Part shown: in pieces, positions 25,440 to 33,473 of the stretch | Position numbering within the stretch: position 1 is the first letter of the stretch | Layout of the letters: each line of letters begins with the position of its first letter | Origin: Clostridiales bacterium | GTDB taxonomy: Bacteria; Bacillota; Clostridia; Oscillospirales; Oscillospiraceae | Direction of reading: 5' to 3' | NCBI GenBank assembly: GCA_014799505.1 | Contig: JAAVHV010000008.1 | Span: 25,722-89,721, forward strand | DNA length: 64,000 nt | Program-made: the position numbers and the translations under genes | Notes under the pieces: model-generated | What the model was told of the DNA's origin: nothing | Databases searched by the model: none | Seen by the model: only the letters and a program-made list of their open reading frames with translations

Positions 25440-26241
25440 CCTTACCGCCCCCTCTCAGCTTCTTCCGCTTCGGCCGGGAGGCGATGAGCAGCTTGGTGTA
25501 ATCCTCCCGGGGGTGGTAGAACACGTCGTCCACCGGCCCCGACTCCACGATTTTTCCCTGCTTCATCACCACCACCCGGCCGCACAGCGCCTTGATGACC
25601 CCCAGGTCGTGGGAGATGAACAGGATGGCGGTGCCCTCCTTGCGGTTGATGTCCTTCAGCGTCTCCAAAATCTGGGCCTGGATGGTCACGTCCAGCGCGG
25701 TCGTCGGCTCGTCGGCGATGAGCAGCCGGGGCCGCAGCACCAACGCCGAGGCGATCATCACCCGCTGGCGCATTCCGCCGGACAGCTGGTGGGGGTACTG
25801 GCGGTATACCGCCTCTGGGTCGGGCAGGCCCGCCAGCGCCATGGCGTCAAGGGCACGGGCTTTCCGCTCGGCCGGGGACAGCTTTTCGTGGATGCGCAGG
25901 GACTCCTCCACCTGCTTTCCGATGCGCATGGTGGGGTTCAGGCTGGTCATGGGCTCCTGGAAGATGATGGACAGATCCCGGCCCTGGTACTGCCGCAGCT
26001 CAGCCCGGGACAGGGGCAGCAGATCTGTCCCCTCGAACAGGGCCTGGCCGCTCACCGTCACCGAGCTGCGGCGGATGAGCCCCATCAGGGCGTGGGCGGT
26101 CATGGACTTGCCCGAGCCGGACTCGCCCACGATGCCCACGATCTCCCCTTCCTCCATCTGAAGCGAAAAGCGGTCAACGGCCGTAAAGGGCTCTTGCCTA
26201 TCGGTGAACACCACCGACAAATCCCGGATATCCAGCATCAT
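25432..26241 (-). CDS. Dipeptide/oligopeptide ABC importer ATPase (DppD-like)
   Basis: A 269-residue ATPase pairing with the DppF-like protein. It has Walker [11 protein letters not shown]-loop [12 protein letters not shown], signature LSGGMRQR, Walker [13 protein letters not shown] and switch His ISHDLGVI. It ends shortly after the NBD in a basic tail ([11 protein letters not shown]) and lacks the full C-terminal extension. The start at 26241 makes an ATGA overlap with the permease gene upstream and is preceded by GGGGGTGG; a longer frame upstream lies inside the permease gene. Confidence 0.9.
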   Translation of the reverse strand: MMLDIRDLSVVFTDRQEPFTAVDRFSLQMEEGEIVGIVGESGSGKSMTAHALMGLIRRSSVTVSGQALFEGTDLLPLSRAELRQYQGRDLSIIFQEPMTSLNPTMRIGKQVEESLRIHEKLSPAERKARALDAMALAGLPDPEAVYRQYPHQLSGGMRQRVMIASALVLRPRLLIADEPTTALDVTIQAQILETLKDINRKEGTAILFISHDLGVIKALCGRVVVMKQGKIVESGPVDDVFYHPREDYTKLLIASRPKRKKLRGGGKGE

Positions 26242-27044
26242 GACGCCACCCCCATCCGCTCCCGGATGCCCTCGCCCAGCAGGCCCACACCCAGGATGAG
26301 CAGGATCACCACCGCCGCCGGGAAAGCCGTGCACCAGGGCAGGGTAAAGAAATACCCCTGGGCGTCCTTGAGCATATAGCCCAAGCTGGGCTCCTGGGCG
26401 CTGACACCGATGCCCAGGTAGCTCATGGACGCCTCCGCCAACACCGCGTTATTAAACCCGATGGTCAATCCGGACAGTAATACCGGCCAGATGTTGGGCA
26501 GGATATGGACAAAGATGATCCGCAGGTCGGACACCCCCATCAGTCTGGCCGACTGGACGAAATCCCGATCCCGGTATTTAAGGAACTCCCCCCGGACAAG
26601 CCGGGCGAAGCTGGGGATAAACAGCACCCCCAGCGCCCCGATGACATTGTACTTTCCCGGCCCGGTGACCGCCAGCACCACCATGGCCAGCAGTACGCTG
26701 GGGAAGGCGGCGACGGCGTCGCACAGGCGCATGATGAGGGCGTCGGCCGCGCCGCCGTAGTAGCCGCACAGCGCGCCGATCACCAGCCCGCACACCGCCC
26801 CCACCGCCAGCACCGCCAGGGCGATGGTCAGCGTGGAGCCCGCCCCCTCCAGCGTGCGGGAGAAGACGTCCCGCCCAAAGGAGTCACAGCCGAACAGGTG
26901 CCGGAGGGAGGGCCTCCCGTTCCGGTCCCCGGCGCTCATGGCGGAGGGCGCATAGGGCGTCCAGAAGAAGCCCACGGCGATAAATATCAGCATACAGGCC
27001 GTCAAAACGATCCCGATGGTTAGATACCAGTTCTTTTTCCTCAC
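26238..27044 (-). CDS. Dipeptide ABC importer permease (DppC-like)
   Basis: A 268-residue permease with a first membrane helix (about 8-28), the conserved segment HLFGCDSFGRDVFSRTLEG, five more helices and the cytoplasmic coupling motif (RGEFLKYRDRDFVQSARLMG). This is the DppC/OppC layout. It starts with GTG, with GGGAGG from the end of the preceding gene as ribosome-binding site, and overlaps the DppD-like gene by 4 bp. Confidence 0.92.
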   Translation of the reverse strand: MRKKNWYLTIGIVLTACMLIFIAVGFFWTPYAPSAMSAGDRNGRPSLRHLFGCDSFGRDVFSRTLEGAGSTLTIALAVLAVGAVCGLVIGALCGYYGGAADALIMRLCDAVAAFPSVLLAMVVLAVTGPGKYNVIGALGVLFIPSFARLVRGEFLKYRDRDFVQSARLMGVSDLRIIFVHILPNIWPVLLSGLTIGFNNAVLAEASMSYLGIGVSAQEPSLGYMLKDAQGYFFTLPWCTAFPAAVVILLILGVGLLGEGIRERMGVAS

Positions 27045-27048
27045 AGCG

Positions 27049-27990
27049 CTACCTCCCGTCGATCCGGGGATCCATCACCCGGTAGAGCAGGTCGGCCAGG
27101 AAGTTGCACAGCACCACCACCCCGGCCAGCAGCACCACGATGGCCTGCACCACCGGGTAGTCCCGGTTGCCGATGGACGAGATGAGGATGCGGCCCAAAC
27201 CCGGGATGCTGAACACCTGCTCCACCACGATGGAGCCCGCCATGATGTCGCCGATGGCCATGGCCAGGAAGGTCACCACCGGGATCATGGCGTTGCGCAG
27301 CACGTGCCGCCACAGGGCGGAGCCCTGGCTGTTGCCCTTGCTGTAGGCGGTGCGGATGTAGTCCTGGCCCATCTCGCCCAAGATGGAGCCCCGCAGGAGC
27401 TTCACCGTCATGGCGCTCTTGGGCAGGGCAATAGCCAGGGCCGGGAACACCATAAACCGCAGGTGGGCCCCCAGCCCGTCCTCCAGGGGAACGTACTTTG
27501 GCTCAAACCAGTGGAGCACCAGAGCGAACAAGAACATCAGCCCCAGGCCCATGATGAAGTTGGGCACGGACATGGCGATCTGGGTGAGCACCGTCACCGC
27601 CCGATCCACGATCCCTCCCCGGTGTCGGGCGGCAATCAGGCCAAGAGGCAGGGAAATGACCACGATCAGCACAAAGGAGACGGCGGCCAGCACCAGCGTC
27701 ACCTTTGCCTGGGCGGCCACCAGCCGGGACACCGGCATATCGTATTTATAGGACTGGCCGAAGTCCCCGGTGACAAAGGCGGTCAGCCAGCTCCAGTACC
27801 GCTGATAAATGGGCTGATCCAGCCCCAGCTGGGTACGGAGAGCCAAGCGCTGCTCCTCGGTGGCCTCGATGCCCAGGATGGAGTCGGTGGGATCGCCGGG
27901 GATGACGGAAAAGGCCACAAAGGCCAGCACGCTCACCAGCAGCAGGGTGCCGATAAGCAGTCCCGCTCGTTTCAGCAAGGTTTTTCCCAT
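27049..27990 (-). CDS. Dipeptide ABC importer permease (DppB-like)
   Basis: A 313-residue permease with six membrane helices. It has the DppB/OppB pattern: an N-terminal helix followed by VIPGDPTDSILG, a periplasmic loop with LGLDQPIYQRYWSWL and the coupling motif DYIRTAYSKG, then FSIPGLGRILISSI. AAAGGGGGG lies upstream of its ATG. A long GC-rich palindrome lies between it and the binding-protein gene upstream. Confidence 0.93.
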   Translation of the reverse strand: MGKTLLKRAGLLIGTLLLVSVLAFVAFSVIPGDPTDSILGIEATEEQRLALRTQLGLDQPIYQRYWSWLTAFVTGDFGQSYKYDMPVSRLVAAQAKVTLVLAAVSFVLIVVISLPLGLIAARHRGGIVDRAVTVLTQIAMSVPNFIMGLGLMFLFALVLHWFEPKYVPLEDGLGAHLRFMVFPALAIALPKSAMTVKLLRGSILGEMGQDYIRTAYSKGNSQGSALWRHVLRNAMIPVVTFLAMAIGDIMAGSIVVEQVFSIPGLGRILISSIGNRDYPVVQAIVVLLAGVVVLCNFLADLLYRVMDPRIDGR

Positions 27991-28022
27991 GGGGCTTCCC
28001 CCCTTTCGATTTCATGGGAAAA

Positions 28023-28050
28023 GAGCGGGACGCCCGCGGGCGTCCCGCTC
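28023..28050 (-). other. Intercistronic palindrome after the dpp binding-protein gene
   Basis: A perfect 28-nt palindrome (arms GAGCGGGACGCCCG) is followed on the minus strand by TTTTCCC. It lies between the binding-protein gene and the permease genes. It can act as a partial terminator or an mRNA 3'-end stabiliser. Confidence 0.8.
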
Positions 28051-28056
28051 CTTCAA

Positions 28057-29724
28057 TTATTTGTAGCTGATCGTCGACATATCGATCACATAGGTGCGGT
28101 AGAAGGTGAAGCCGTCCAGTTCCGGCTTCATGACCACCAGGTCGCACAGATCCTGGATCCACAGGCTGGCCGCCTTCTCGTTGAGGATCTCCTCCGCCCG
28201 CTTGTACAGCGTGACCTGTTCCTCCTCATCGGTGGCAGCCATGGCGCGGGTCAGCACATCGTCGAACTCCTCATCTTGGAAATTGATGAAATTCTTCTGA
28301 TTGTCGCTCATGTACCGCACCAGCATCTCCCGGGCGGTCATGTCGTCGGCGGAGATGCCGCACACCGTAGTCTGGTAGTCCCGGCCCCGGTAGACGTCGG
28401 ACACCCAGCTCTCCCACTCCACCTGCACCAGCTCCGCGGTGATGCCCACCGCCTTGAGCTGCTCGATGATGACCTGGGCGGTATCCACGTGCTGGGCGTA
28501 GTTGGACGGGGCGGTGATGGTCATGGCAAAGCCGTCGGGATAGCCCGCCTGGGCCAGCAGCTCACGGGCCTTCTCCACGTTGGGGGCATAGTTCCCGGCC
28601 AGCTCGGGCATGAAATACTTCTCCTGGGCGGGATACATACTGGTGCCGGTGGGCACCCCCGCGCCGCCGCACACAAAGTCGATGATCTGGTCCACATCAA
28701 TGGCGCAGTACATGGCCTGGCGCACCAGCTCGTTGTCAAAGGGCTTCACAGCGTTGTTGATGTACAGCGCCTGCACCAGCTTCATGGTGTCCTCGTGGAC
28801 GGTGAACGCGTCCTTCACCTCGCCCTCCAGGCTGTTGGGCAGATGGACCACCATGTCCAGCGTGCCGCCCTTCAGGCCGACGACCATGGCGTTCACGTCG
28901 GGGACGATCTTGAAGGTGACCTTATCCAGCCTTGCCGCCTTCTCCTGGTTCCAGTAGCCGCTATACTTCTCCATCACCAGGCTGTCCTGGGGGGCGTAGG
29001 AGACAAATTTGAAGGGCCCGGTGCCGATCATGGTCTCGGTGATGGTGGGGCCGGAGTCCTTGGGGATGATGGCGGCGGTGAGGGCGTTGAGGAACTCCAG
29101 GCTGGGCTCGGCCAGGGTGATGACCACATGGCCGTCGTCGGTTGCCTCGATCCTGGAGACATTAGAAAACGCCGAGACCAGAGGCTTTCCATCGTTCTCC
29201 GATCCGGCGCAGCGTTCCAGGGAATAGACCACATCCTCGATGGTGACTGGATTTCCGTTGTGGAACGTGACGCCTTCCCGCAGGGTGAAGGTGTACGTTG
29301 TGGCGTCCGCGGAGATCTCATAGTCACTGGCGACGGCCGGGATCACCGAGCCGTCGGGGCCGGCCTTCACCAGTCCCTCGAAGATGTTGAACAAAACCTC
29401 ACGAATCCCCGCCGTTTTGGCCAGCTGGGGGTCGAGGTTGCTCAAATCCTGTGCGATACCTACCGTGACTGAGTTCCCGTTGGATCCCTTACTCCCTGTA
29501 CACCCGTACAGTGAAGCCGGCAGCATGGCGATGACTGCCAGCAGCAAAGCGGCCCGTTTGACGGGCATGGGCACTTTGCTTCTTCCTTTGGGTAACTCGC
29601 CCGATTGCGCAGATGCCGAGTCGTTCCCGCTGTGTCCCGTGCCTCCTGTGCATCCGCACAGTGAAGCCGGCAGCATGACGATAGCGGCCAGCAGCAAAAG
29701 GGCCCGTTTCTTGAGCTTGGGCAT
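28057..29724 (-). CDS. Peptide ABC importer binding lipoprotein (DppA-like) with duplicated signal region
   Basis: A solute-binding protein of the SBP family 5: TVGIAQDLSNLDPQ start, the TFTLREGVTFHNGNPVT motif and a GTGPFKFVSY segment are typical. The frame has 555 codons, but the first 50 are a second copy of the signal region. Residues 1-25 (MPKLKKRALLLL... LCGC) repeat as residues 51-75 (VPMPVKRAALLL...LYGC), each with its own lipobox and its own upstream AAAGGAAGAAGCAAA-type ribosome-binding site. Translation could start at 29724 or, from the second copy, at GTG 29574 or ATG 29568. Mature protein from Cys75 has the normal family size. It heads the dpp operon. Confidence 0.88.
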   Translation of the reverse strand: MPKLKKRALLLLAAIVMLPASLCGCTGGTGHSGNDSASAQSGELPKGRSKVPMPVKRAALLLAVIAMLPASLYGCTGSKGSNGNSVTVGIAQDLSNLDPQLAKTAGIREVLFNIFEGLVKAGPDGSVIPAVASDYEISADATTYTFTLREGVTFHNGNPVTIEDVVYSLERCAGSENDGKPLVSAFSNVSRIEATDDGHVVITLAEPSLEFLNALTAAIIPKDSGPTITETMIGTGPFKFVSYAPQDSLVMEKYSGYWNQEKAARLDKVTFKIVPDVNAMVVGLKGGTLDMVVHLPNSLEGEVKDAFTVHEDTMKLVQALYINNAVKPFDNELVRQAMYCAIDVDQIIDFVCGGAGVPTGTSMYPAQEKYFMPELAGNYAPNVEKARELLAQAGYPDGFAMTITAPSNYAQHVDTAQVIIEQLKAVGITAELVQVEWESWVSDVYRGRDYQTTVCGISADDMTAREMLVRYMSDNQKNFINFQDEEFDDVLTRAMAATDEEEQVTLYKRAEEILNEKAASLWIQDLCDLVVMKPELDGFTFYRTYVIDMSTISYK

Positions 29725-29739
29725 TTTGCTTCTTCCTTT
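29473..29739 (-). repeat. Tandem in-frame duplication, 150-bp unit
   Basis: Plus-strand bases 29473-29589 closely match 29623-29739 at an offset of exactly 150 bp (50 codons). The shared stretch covers a ribosome-binding site, start codon, signal peptide, lipobox and part of the linker. The copies have diverged at scattered positions, so the event is not very recent. Confidence 0.85.
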
Positions 29740-29808
29740 CCTGGGCAGTCCCGTGAGGGTTCTGCCTGCTGCATTTCTCGCAACTGTCTTTATTCAGTTG
29801 TCGGGCCT

Positions 29809-29836
29809 ATTGTAACATACTCCCTTGAAATTGCAA
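29809..29836 (-). promoter_or_regulatory. Promoter of the dpp operon
   Basis: On the minus strand, TTGCAA (29836-29831), 16-nt spacer, TACAAT (29814-29809). It lies about 85 nt before the start codon. Confidence 0.6.
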
Positions 29837-29846
29837 TAGGCAATTT
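29828..29846. promoter_or_regulatory. Candidate TetR-family operator on the dpp promoter
   Basis: AAATTGC-AATAG-GCAATTT is a perfect 7-5-7 dyad of 19 bp that covers the -35 hexamer. A second, looser dyad (GCCTATTG at 29805-29812 with CAATAGGC at 29834-29841) spans the promoter. The TetR gene lies directly upstream. Confidence 0.5.
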
Positions 29847-29957
29847 TCACAGCTTCTGTTCCTTCAGCCACAGCAGGAAGCTTTTCGCCATTTCCAGCTG
29901 CTTTTCGTCCATTCCCCGCAGATGGAGGCGGACGAAAGATAACTTCGTCCGCCCCTG

Positions 29958-30521
29958 TCAGCTTTCTTTATTTTTCTGGGACAGCCGCTCCATGGTGTAC
30001 TCCAGGCAGCCCCCCACCAGGATGTCAAAGTCGTCCATCCGCTCAATGACGCTGGAGGGCATTCCCCGCTCCACCCAGCTGAGCACGATGCTGGCCAGCG
30101 CCTGGGTCAGCACCTCCGACATGAAGCCGATCTGATCCTCCGTCACGCTGTACCTCTGTGCGGTCAGCCGGACGCGCGTTTCCACCAGGGGCGCGGCCCA
30201 CTGCCGGAGGTCGTGCTCCACATAGCTGCGCTCATACGCCCGGTAGACGTTAAGCACCACGGTGCGGTTTTCCCGCAGCAGGGTCAGCGTCTTTTCCAGG
30301 GCGGCCCGCCACTGATCCGGGCTGGGCGCTTCAAGCTGCTCCAAAAACCGCTGAATGCCATAGTCTACCACGCCGTACAAGTCGGAAAAGTGATAATAGA
30401 ACGCCTGCCGGGAGATGCCGCACTGCTCCACCAGCTCGGTGACGGTGATGTCGTCCAGCCGTTTGACCCGGAGCAGCCCGCCCAACGCTGTCATGATTTC
30501 ATCTTTGGTAGATTTTGGCAC
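29958..30521 (-). CDS. TetR/AcrR family transcriptional regulator
   Basis: A 187-residue regulator. The N-terminal HTH is clear: ITVTELVEQCGISRQAFYYHFSDLYGVVDYGI (about residues 22-53). The C-terminal part is helical and would bind a ligand; its pattern is that of the DhaS/TetR_C_11-like group. Start GTG at 30521 is chosen because AGAGAGGG lies 7 nt upstream and because longer in-frame starts lie inside or before the promoter (one ATG is part of the -10 hexamer). It probably controls the dpp operon transcribed just downstream on the same strand. Confidence 0.85.
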   Translation of the reverse strand: MPKSTKDEIMTALGGLLRVKRLDDITVTELVEQCGISRQAFYYHFSDLYGVVDYGIQRFLEQLEAPSPDQWRAALEKTLTLLRENRTVVLNVYRAYERSYVEHDLRQWAAPLVETRVRLTAQRYSVTEDQIGFMSEVLTQALASIVLSWVERGMPSSVIERMDDFDILVGGCLEYTMERLSQKNKES

Positions 30522-30552
30522 GTTTTTCCCTCTCTCTCCCGGTTTTTGGAGC

Positions 30553-30581
30553 ATTATACCGGGTTTCCCAAGGGTTCGCAA
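30553..30581 (-). promoter_or_regulatory. Sigma-A promoter of the TetR gene
   Basis: On the minus strand, TTGCGA (30581-30576), 17-nt spacer, TATAAT (30558-30553). It decides the GTG start of the TetR gene. Confidence 0.75.
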
Positions 30582-30703
30582 GGAAAGTTTCTTTACATTA
30601 TTTCTATTTTGTCAAAAAAACGGGTCGCTCCTTGCGCTGCCCCGCACAGCGGAAAAAGAATAGTAAGCCCCCGGCCGCGGCATACTGATGCGGGTGATAT
30701 ACG

Positions 30704-31069
30704 GTGAAAAAGGGAAATTCCAAAACTCTGTGGTACGCTCTGGCGGGCGGAGCCGCCGGGGTGGTCAACGGCTTTTTCGGCGGGGGCGGCGGCCAGGTGC
30801 TGGTGCCCATGCTGGCGGGTAAATGCGGCCTGGATCAGCGCCGCGCGTTCGCCACCTCAGTGGCGGTGATCGCGCCGCTGTGCGCCCTGTCCGCCGGGGT
30901 GTACTGGTTCCGGGGGCAGCTGGATCCGGTCATGGCGCTGCCCTATCTGGCCGGGGGGCTGGCGGGCGGCTGGGCCGGCGGAAAGCTGTTCAAAAAAATG
31001 TCCATGGTGTGGCTGCGCCGTGGGTTCGCCCTGCTCATCCTCTACGGCGGGGTCAAGGCGTTTTTATAA
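30704..31069 (+). CDS. TauE/SafE family exporter, half protein A
   Basis: A 121-residue membrane protein with four hydrophobic segments and a glycine-rich repeat NGFFGGGGGQVLVPML, the signature of one half of the TauE/SafE (DUF81) fold. Full-length members have about 250 residues with two such halves. It starts with GTG; the ribosome-binding site is weak. Its stop overlaps the start of the next gene by 1 nt (TAATG), and that gene encodes the other half. Substrate is unknown: sulfite, sulfonates and other organic anions are known for the family. Confidence 0.82.
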   Translation: MKKGNSKTLWYALAGGAAGVVNGFFGGGGGQVLVPMLAGKCGLDQRRAFATSVAVIAPLCALSAGVYWFRGQLDPVMALPYLAGGLAGGWAGGKLFKKMSMVWLRRGFALLILYGGVKAFL

Positions 31070-31425
31070 TGGACTGGCTCATTGCCGCTCTGGCCGGGGC
31101 GGTCACCGGGGTGCTGTCCGGCTTTGGCGTGGGGGGCGGCTCCCTGCTGCTCATCTACATGACCAGCTTTGCCGGGGTGCCCCAGGCCCTGGCTCAGGGC
31201 ATCAATCTGCTCTACTTCCTCCCCACTGCCGCCACCGCCCTGCCCGCTCACTTCAAAAACGGATACGTGGAAAAGCGGGTCCTTCTGCCCGCGATCGGAC
31301 TGGGGCTGATATGCTCCGCCCTCACCGCCTGGGCGGCCACCGCGCTGGACGTGGAAGTGCTGCGGAAGTGCTTCGGCGCGTTCCTCATCGTCATTGGTTT
31401 GCGGGAACTGTTCAAAAAAGGTTGA
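31069..31425 (+). CDS. TauE/SafE family exporter, half protein B
   Basis: A 118-residue membrane protein with the TauE/SafE repeat SGFGVGGGSLLLIYM and four hydrophobic segments, ending LREL FKKG. It starts ATG at 31069 in a TAATG overlap with half A. The two separate half-size genes probably make a heterodimer equal to one full transporter. Half B ends next to the promoter of the ZIP gene. Confidence 0.82.
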   Translation: MDWLIAALAGAVTGVLSGFGVGGGSLLLIYMTSFAGVPQALAQGINLLYFLPTAATALPAHFKNGYVEKRVLLPAIGLGLICSALTAWAATALDVEVLRKCFGAFLIVIGLRELFKKG

Positions 31426-31450
31426 TTTTGTCCAGCGTCCATGCTAATAT
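31422..31450 (+). promoter_or_regulatory. Promoter of the ZIP transporter gene
   Basis: TTGATT (31422-31427), 17-nt spacer, TAATAT (31445-31450). The -35 overlaps the TauE stop codon. Confidence 0.5.
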
Positions 31451-31453
31451 AGT

Positions 31454-31489
31454 GTCTGCCGGACGGGCCTTGCGGTTCGTCCGGCAGAC
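31454..31489 (+). other. Strong 5' leader hairpin of the ZIP gene
   Basis: GTCTGCCGGAC (31454-31464) and GTCCGGCAGAC (31479-31489) form an 11-bp perfect stem with a 14-nt loop. It lies at the predicted 5' end of the mRNA, 22 nt before the start codon. No known metal riboswitch is recognised, and there is no T tract. Confidence 0.6.
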
Positions 31490-31510
31490 TGTATTTAGGA
31501 GCGCGTATAC

Positions 31511-32296
31511 ATGAATCCTATCCTGTTCGTCATACTTTTGACCGCCGCCACCGGCGTGGGCGGTCTGGCCCTGGGCGGCGTGCTGGCAGCGCTGTTCAAG
31601 CGGGAGTCCCCCCGAGGGACCAGCCTGCTGCTCAGCTTCACCGCCGGGCTGATGCTGTCCATCGTGGCGCTGGATATGGTGCCCGAGGCCATAGAGGCCG
31701 CCCCCTGGCTGCCCATGGCGCCGCTGCTGTTGGTGGCGGGCTTCGCGGTCACTTACCTGCTCAACTGCTGGATCGACAAGAGCGCCCACCACCAGGACGA
31801 GGCCAACCCCCACCACTGCGCCTGCGGCCACCACGACCTGCACACCGCCGGCATCGTGCTGGCGGCGGCGGTGGCCCTGCACAACGTGCCGGTGGGCATG
31901 GCGGTGGGGGCCACAGTGGCGGTACAGGGCATCTGTCTGTCCAGCGTACTGGCGGCGGTGACCATCGGCCTGCACAACCTGCCCGAGGGCATGAGCATCG
32001 CCACCCCCCTCCTCCATGACGGCTCCAAAACCGTCTCCGCCATCGCCGTGGCGGCGCTCAGCGGCCTGCCCACGGTGCTGGGGGCGGTGGCGGGCTATTT
32101 CATCGGGGAGCAGGCCCCGGCGGCCCTTGCCGCGGCTCTGAGCCTGGCGGGCGGGGCTATGCTGTATGTGGTGTTTTTCGAGCTGCTGCCCGAGGCGGCG
32201 CTCCAGTGGAAGTCCCGCTGGCCCATCCTGGCCACCGTGCTGGGCTTTGCCCTGGGGGTGCTGCTCATCTTCAGCCACAGCCACCACAGCTTTTGA
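31511..32296 (+). CDS. ZIP family metal transporter
   Basis: A 261-residue membrane protein of the ZIP family (ZupT/GufA-like), which brings zinc or related divalent metals into the cytoplasm. It has about eight helices. The double metal-site motifs are visible: VALHNVPVGMAVG in helix 4 and IGLHNLPEGMSIA in helix 5. A His/Cys-rich loop (AHHQDE..PHHCACGHHD) precedes helix 4, as is common for metal sensing or capture. TAGGAG lies upstream of the ATG. The specific metal cannot be read from sequence. Confidence 0.92.
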   Translation: MNPILFVILLTAATGVGGLALGGVLAALFKRESPRGTSLLLSFTAGLMLSIVALDMVPEAIEAAPWLPMAPLLLVAGFAVTYLLNCWIDKSAHHQDEANPHHCACGHHDLHTAGIVLAAAVALHNVPVGMAVGATVAVQGICLSSVLAAVTIGLHNLPEGMSIATPLLHDGSKTVSAIAVAALSGLPTVLGAVAGYFIGEQAPAALAAALSLAGGAMLYVVFFELLPEAALQWKSRWPILATVLGFALGVLLIFSHSHHSF

Positions 32297-32336
32297 CCCC
32301 CTTTTTTAATGAGTTGTATTCATCAGGCGGAAGGAA

Positions 32337-32364
32337 TTGACAAAAAGCGTTGATTTGATATAAT
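32337..32364 (+). promoter_or_regulatory. Sigma-A promoter of the zinc-ribbon membrane protein gene
   Basis: TTGACA (32337-32342), 16-nt spacer, TATAAT (32359-32364). Confidence 0.75.
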
Positions 32365-32429
32365 GTAATATGGTTATATGATCCCACCGGCGGATGCCGG
32401 AAAAAAGTAGAGAGAGAGGTTTAAACACA

Positions 32430-33401
32430 ATGAAGTATTGCCAATTCTGCGGCAAGCAGCTGGAGGACGGCGCCCAGTGCACCTGCGAGGAGGCCCAGGC
32501 CGCCGCGCGGGCGGCAGAGCAGATCCCGCAGCCGGTTCCCCCGCAGCAGCCCCCTCAGTACTCCCAGCAGGTGCCTCCGCAGCAGGTTCCCCCGCAGCAG
32601 CCCCGGCAGCCGTCTGAAATGCAGCAAAAGGCAAAGGCGGCCGCCTCCGGCCTGTGGAGCTACTTAAAGTCCTATTTCGCCTCCCCCGCCCAGGCCGTCC
32701 AGGACTCCCTGGCGCGGCAGGACATGATGGTCAGCACCCTCCTCACCGTCATCCGGGTGCTGGCGCTGGGTCTGGCTATATTCGGCGTACTGCATAAGAT
32801 ATGCAGCACCGTCGTCTCCGCGATCAACGAGTATTCCTACAGCAGGGACGCCGTCAAGGTCAGCGCGCCCCTCTTTGAGAGCCTGCTGTACGGCGGACTG
32901 ATCGCGATCATCGGCATGGCTCTGTTTATCCTGGTGGTATTTGTCGCCGCCAAGGCCCAGAAGAGCACCCTCTCCCTGGGCGGCGCGTGGCAGGCCAGTG
33001 CCAACAACGGCGTGCTGACCACCGTCCTTCTGCTGCTGGCGTTCCTGCTGTCCTTCGTGTCCATCTCCATGGCGCTGACGTTCATCCTCCTGGCGGTGCT
33101 GTCCTCCATTATCTTCGGCGCCCTCTCCGTCCAGTACACCTGCCCCGGCTCCGACTCCGGCCTGTCCTGGCTGGTGTATTTCCTCGGCGCCGCTGTGGTG
33201 ATCTTCATCAGCTATAAGTTCTTCCCCACCCTGCTGTTCAAGGCGGCGGGCGGCATCAAGATGACCGTCGGAAAAGAATCCATGACCCTCGGTACCGCGA
33301 TGGATGAGGCGGCCAAGAGCTTCCAGAACGCGTTCAATGGCGCCTCCTTCGACGAGATTTTTGAGCAAATGATCGAGAGCGCCATGCGCTACGGCTTCTA
33401 A
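32430..33401 (+). CDS. Zinc-ribbon membrane protein of unknown function
   Basis: A 323-residue protein. The N-terminus is a half zinc ribbon (YCQFCGKQLEDGAQCTC, four cysteines), followed by a Pro/Gln-rich linker (residues about 35-62) and a region with about five membrane helices (about 100-130, 150-175, 195-240, 250-275). The C-terminus is amphipathic. Such zinc-ribbon/membrane proteins are common in Clostridia, often with unknown roles. No partner genes are near; it has its own promoter and terminator. ATG at 32430 follows AGAGAGAGG. Confidence 0.75.
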   Translation: MKYCQFCGKQLEDGAQCTCEEAQAAARAAEQIPQPVPPQQPPQYSQQVPPQQVPPQQPRQPSEMQQKAKAAASGLWSYLKSYFASPAQAVQDSLARQDMMVSTLLTVIRVLALGLAIFGVLHKICSTVVSAINEYSYSRDAVKVSAPLFESLLYGGLIAIIGMALFILVVFVAAKAQKSTLSLGGAWQASANNGVLTTVLLLLAFLLSFVSISMALTFILLAVLSSIIFGALSVQYTCPGSDSGLSWLVYFLGAAVVIFISYKFFPTLLFKAAGGIKMTVGKESMTLGTAMDEAAKSFQNAFNGASFDEIFEQMIESAMRYGF

Positions 33402-33425
33402 GCGCCGGCATATTTAAATCAAAAC

Positions 33426-33467
33426 AAAAAGCCCGCCTCCCCTGTCAGGGGGAGGCGGGCTCCTTTA
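33426..33467. terminator. Bidirectional terminator
   Basis: A 12-bp stem GCCCGCCTCCCC / GGGGAGGCGGGC. The minus strand reads into TTTTTGTTTTG (strong), the plus strand into TCCTTTATAA (weaker). It lies between two convergent genes. Confidence 0.85.
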
Positions 33468-33473
33468 TAACAT

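Noticed and set aside
24714-29724. Nickel importer (Nik) instead of dipeptide importer
   Set aside because: Possible for this transporter class, but no nickel enzyme or nikR gene is near and the binding protein has no clear nickel motif; kept as a peptide type.
30522-30581. Longer N-terminus for the TetR regulator
   Set aside because: The upstream starts lie at or before the -10 hexamer of the gene's own promoter, so they would not be transcribed.
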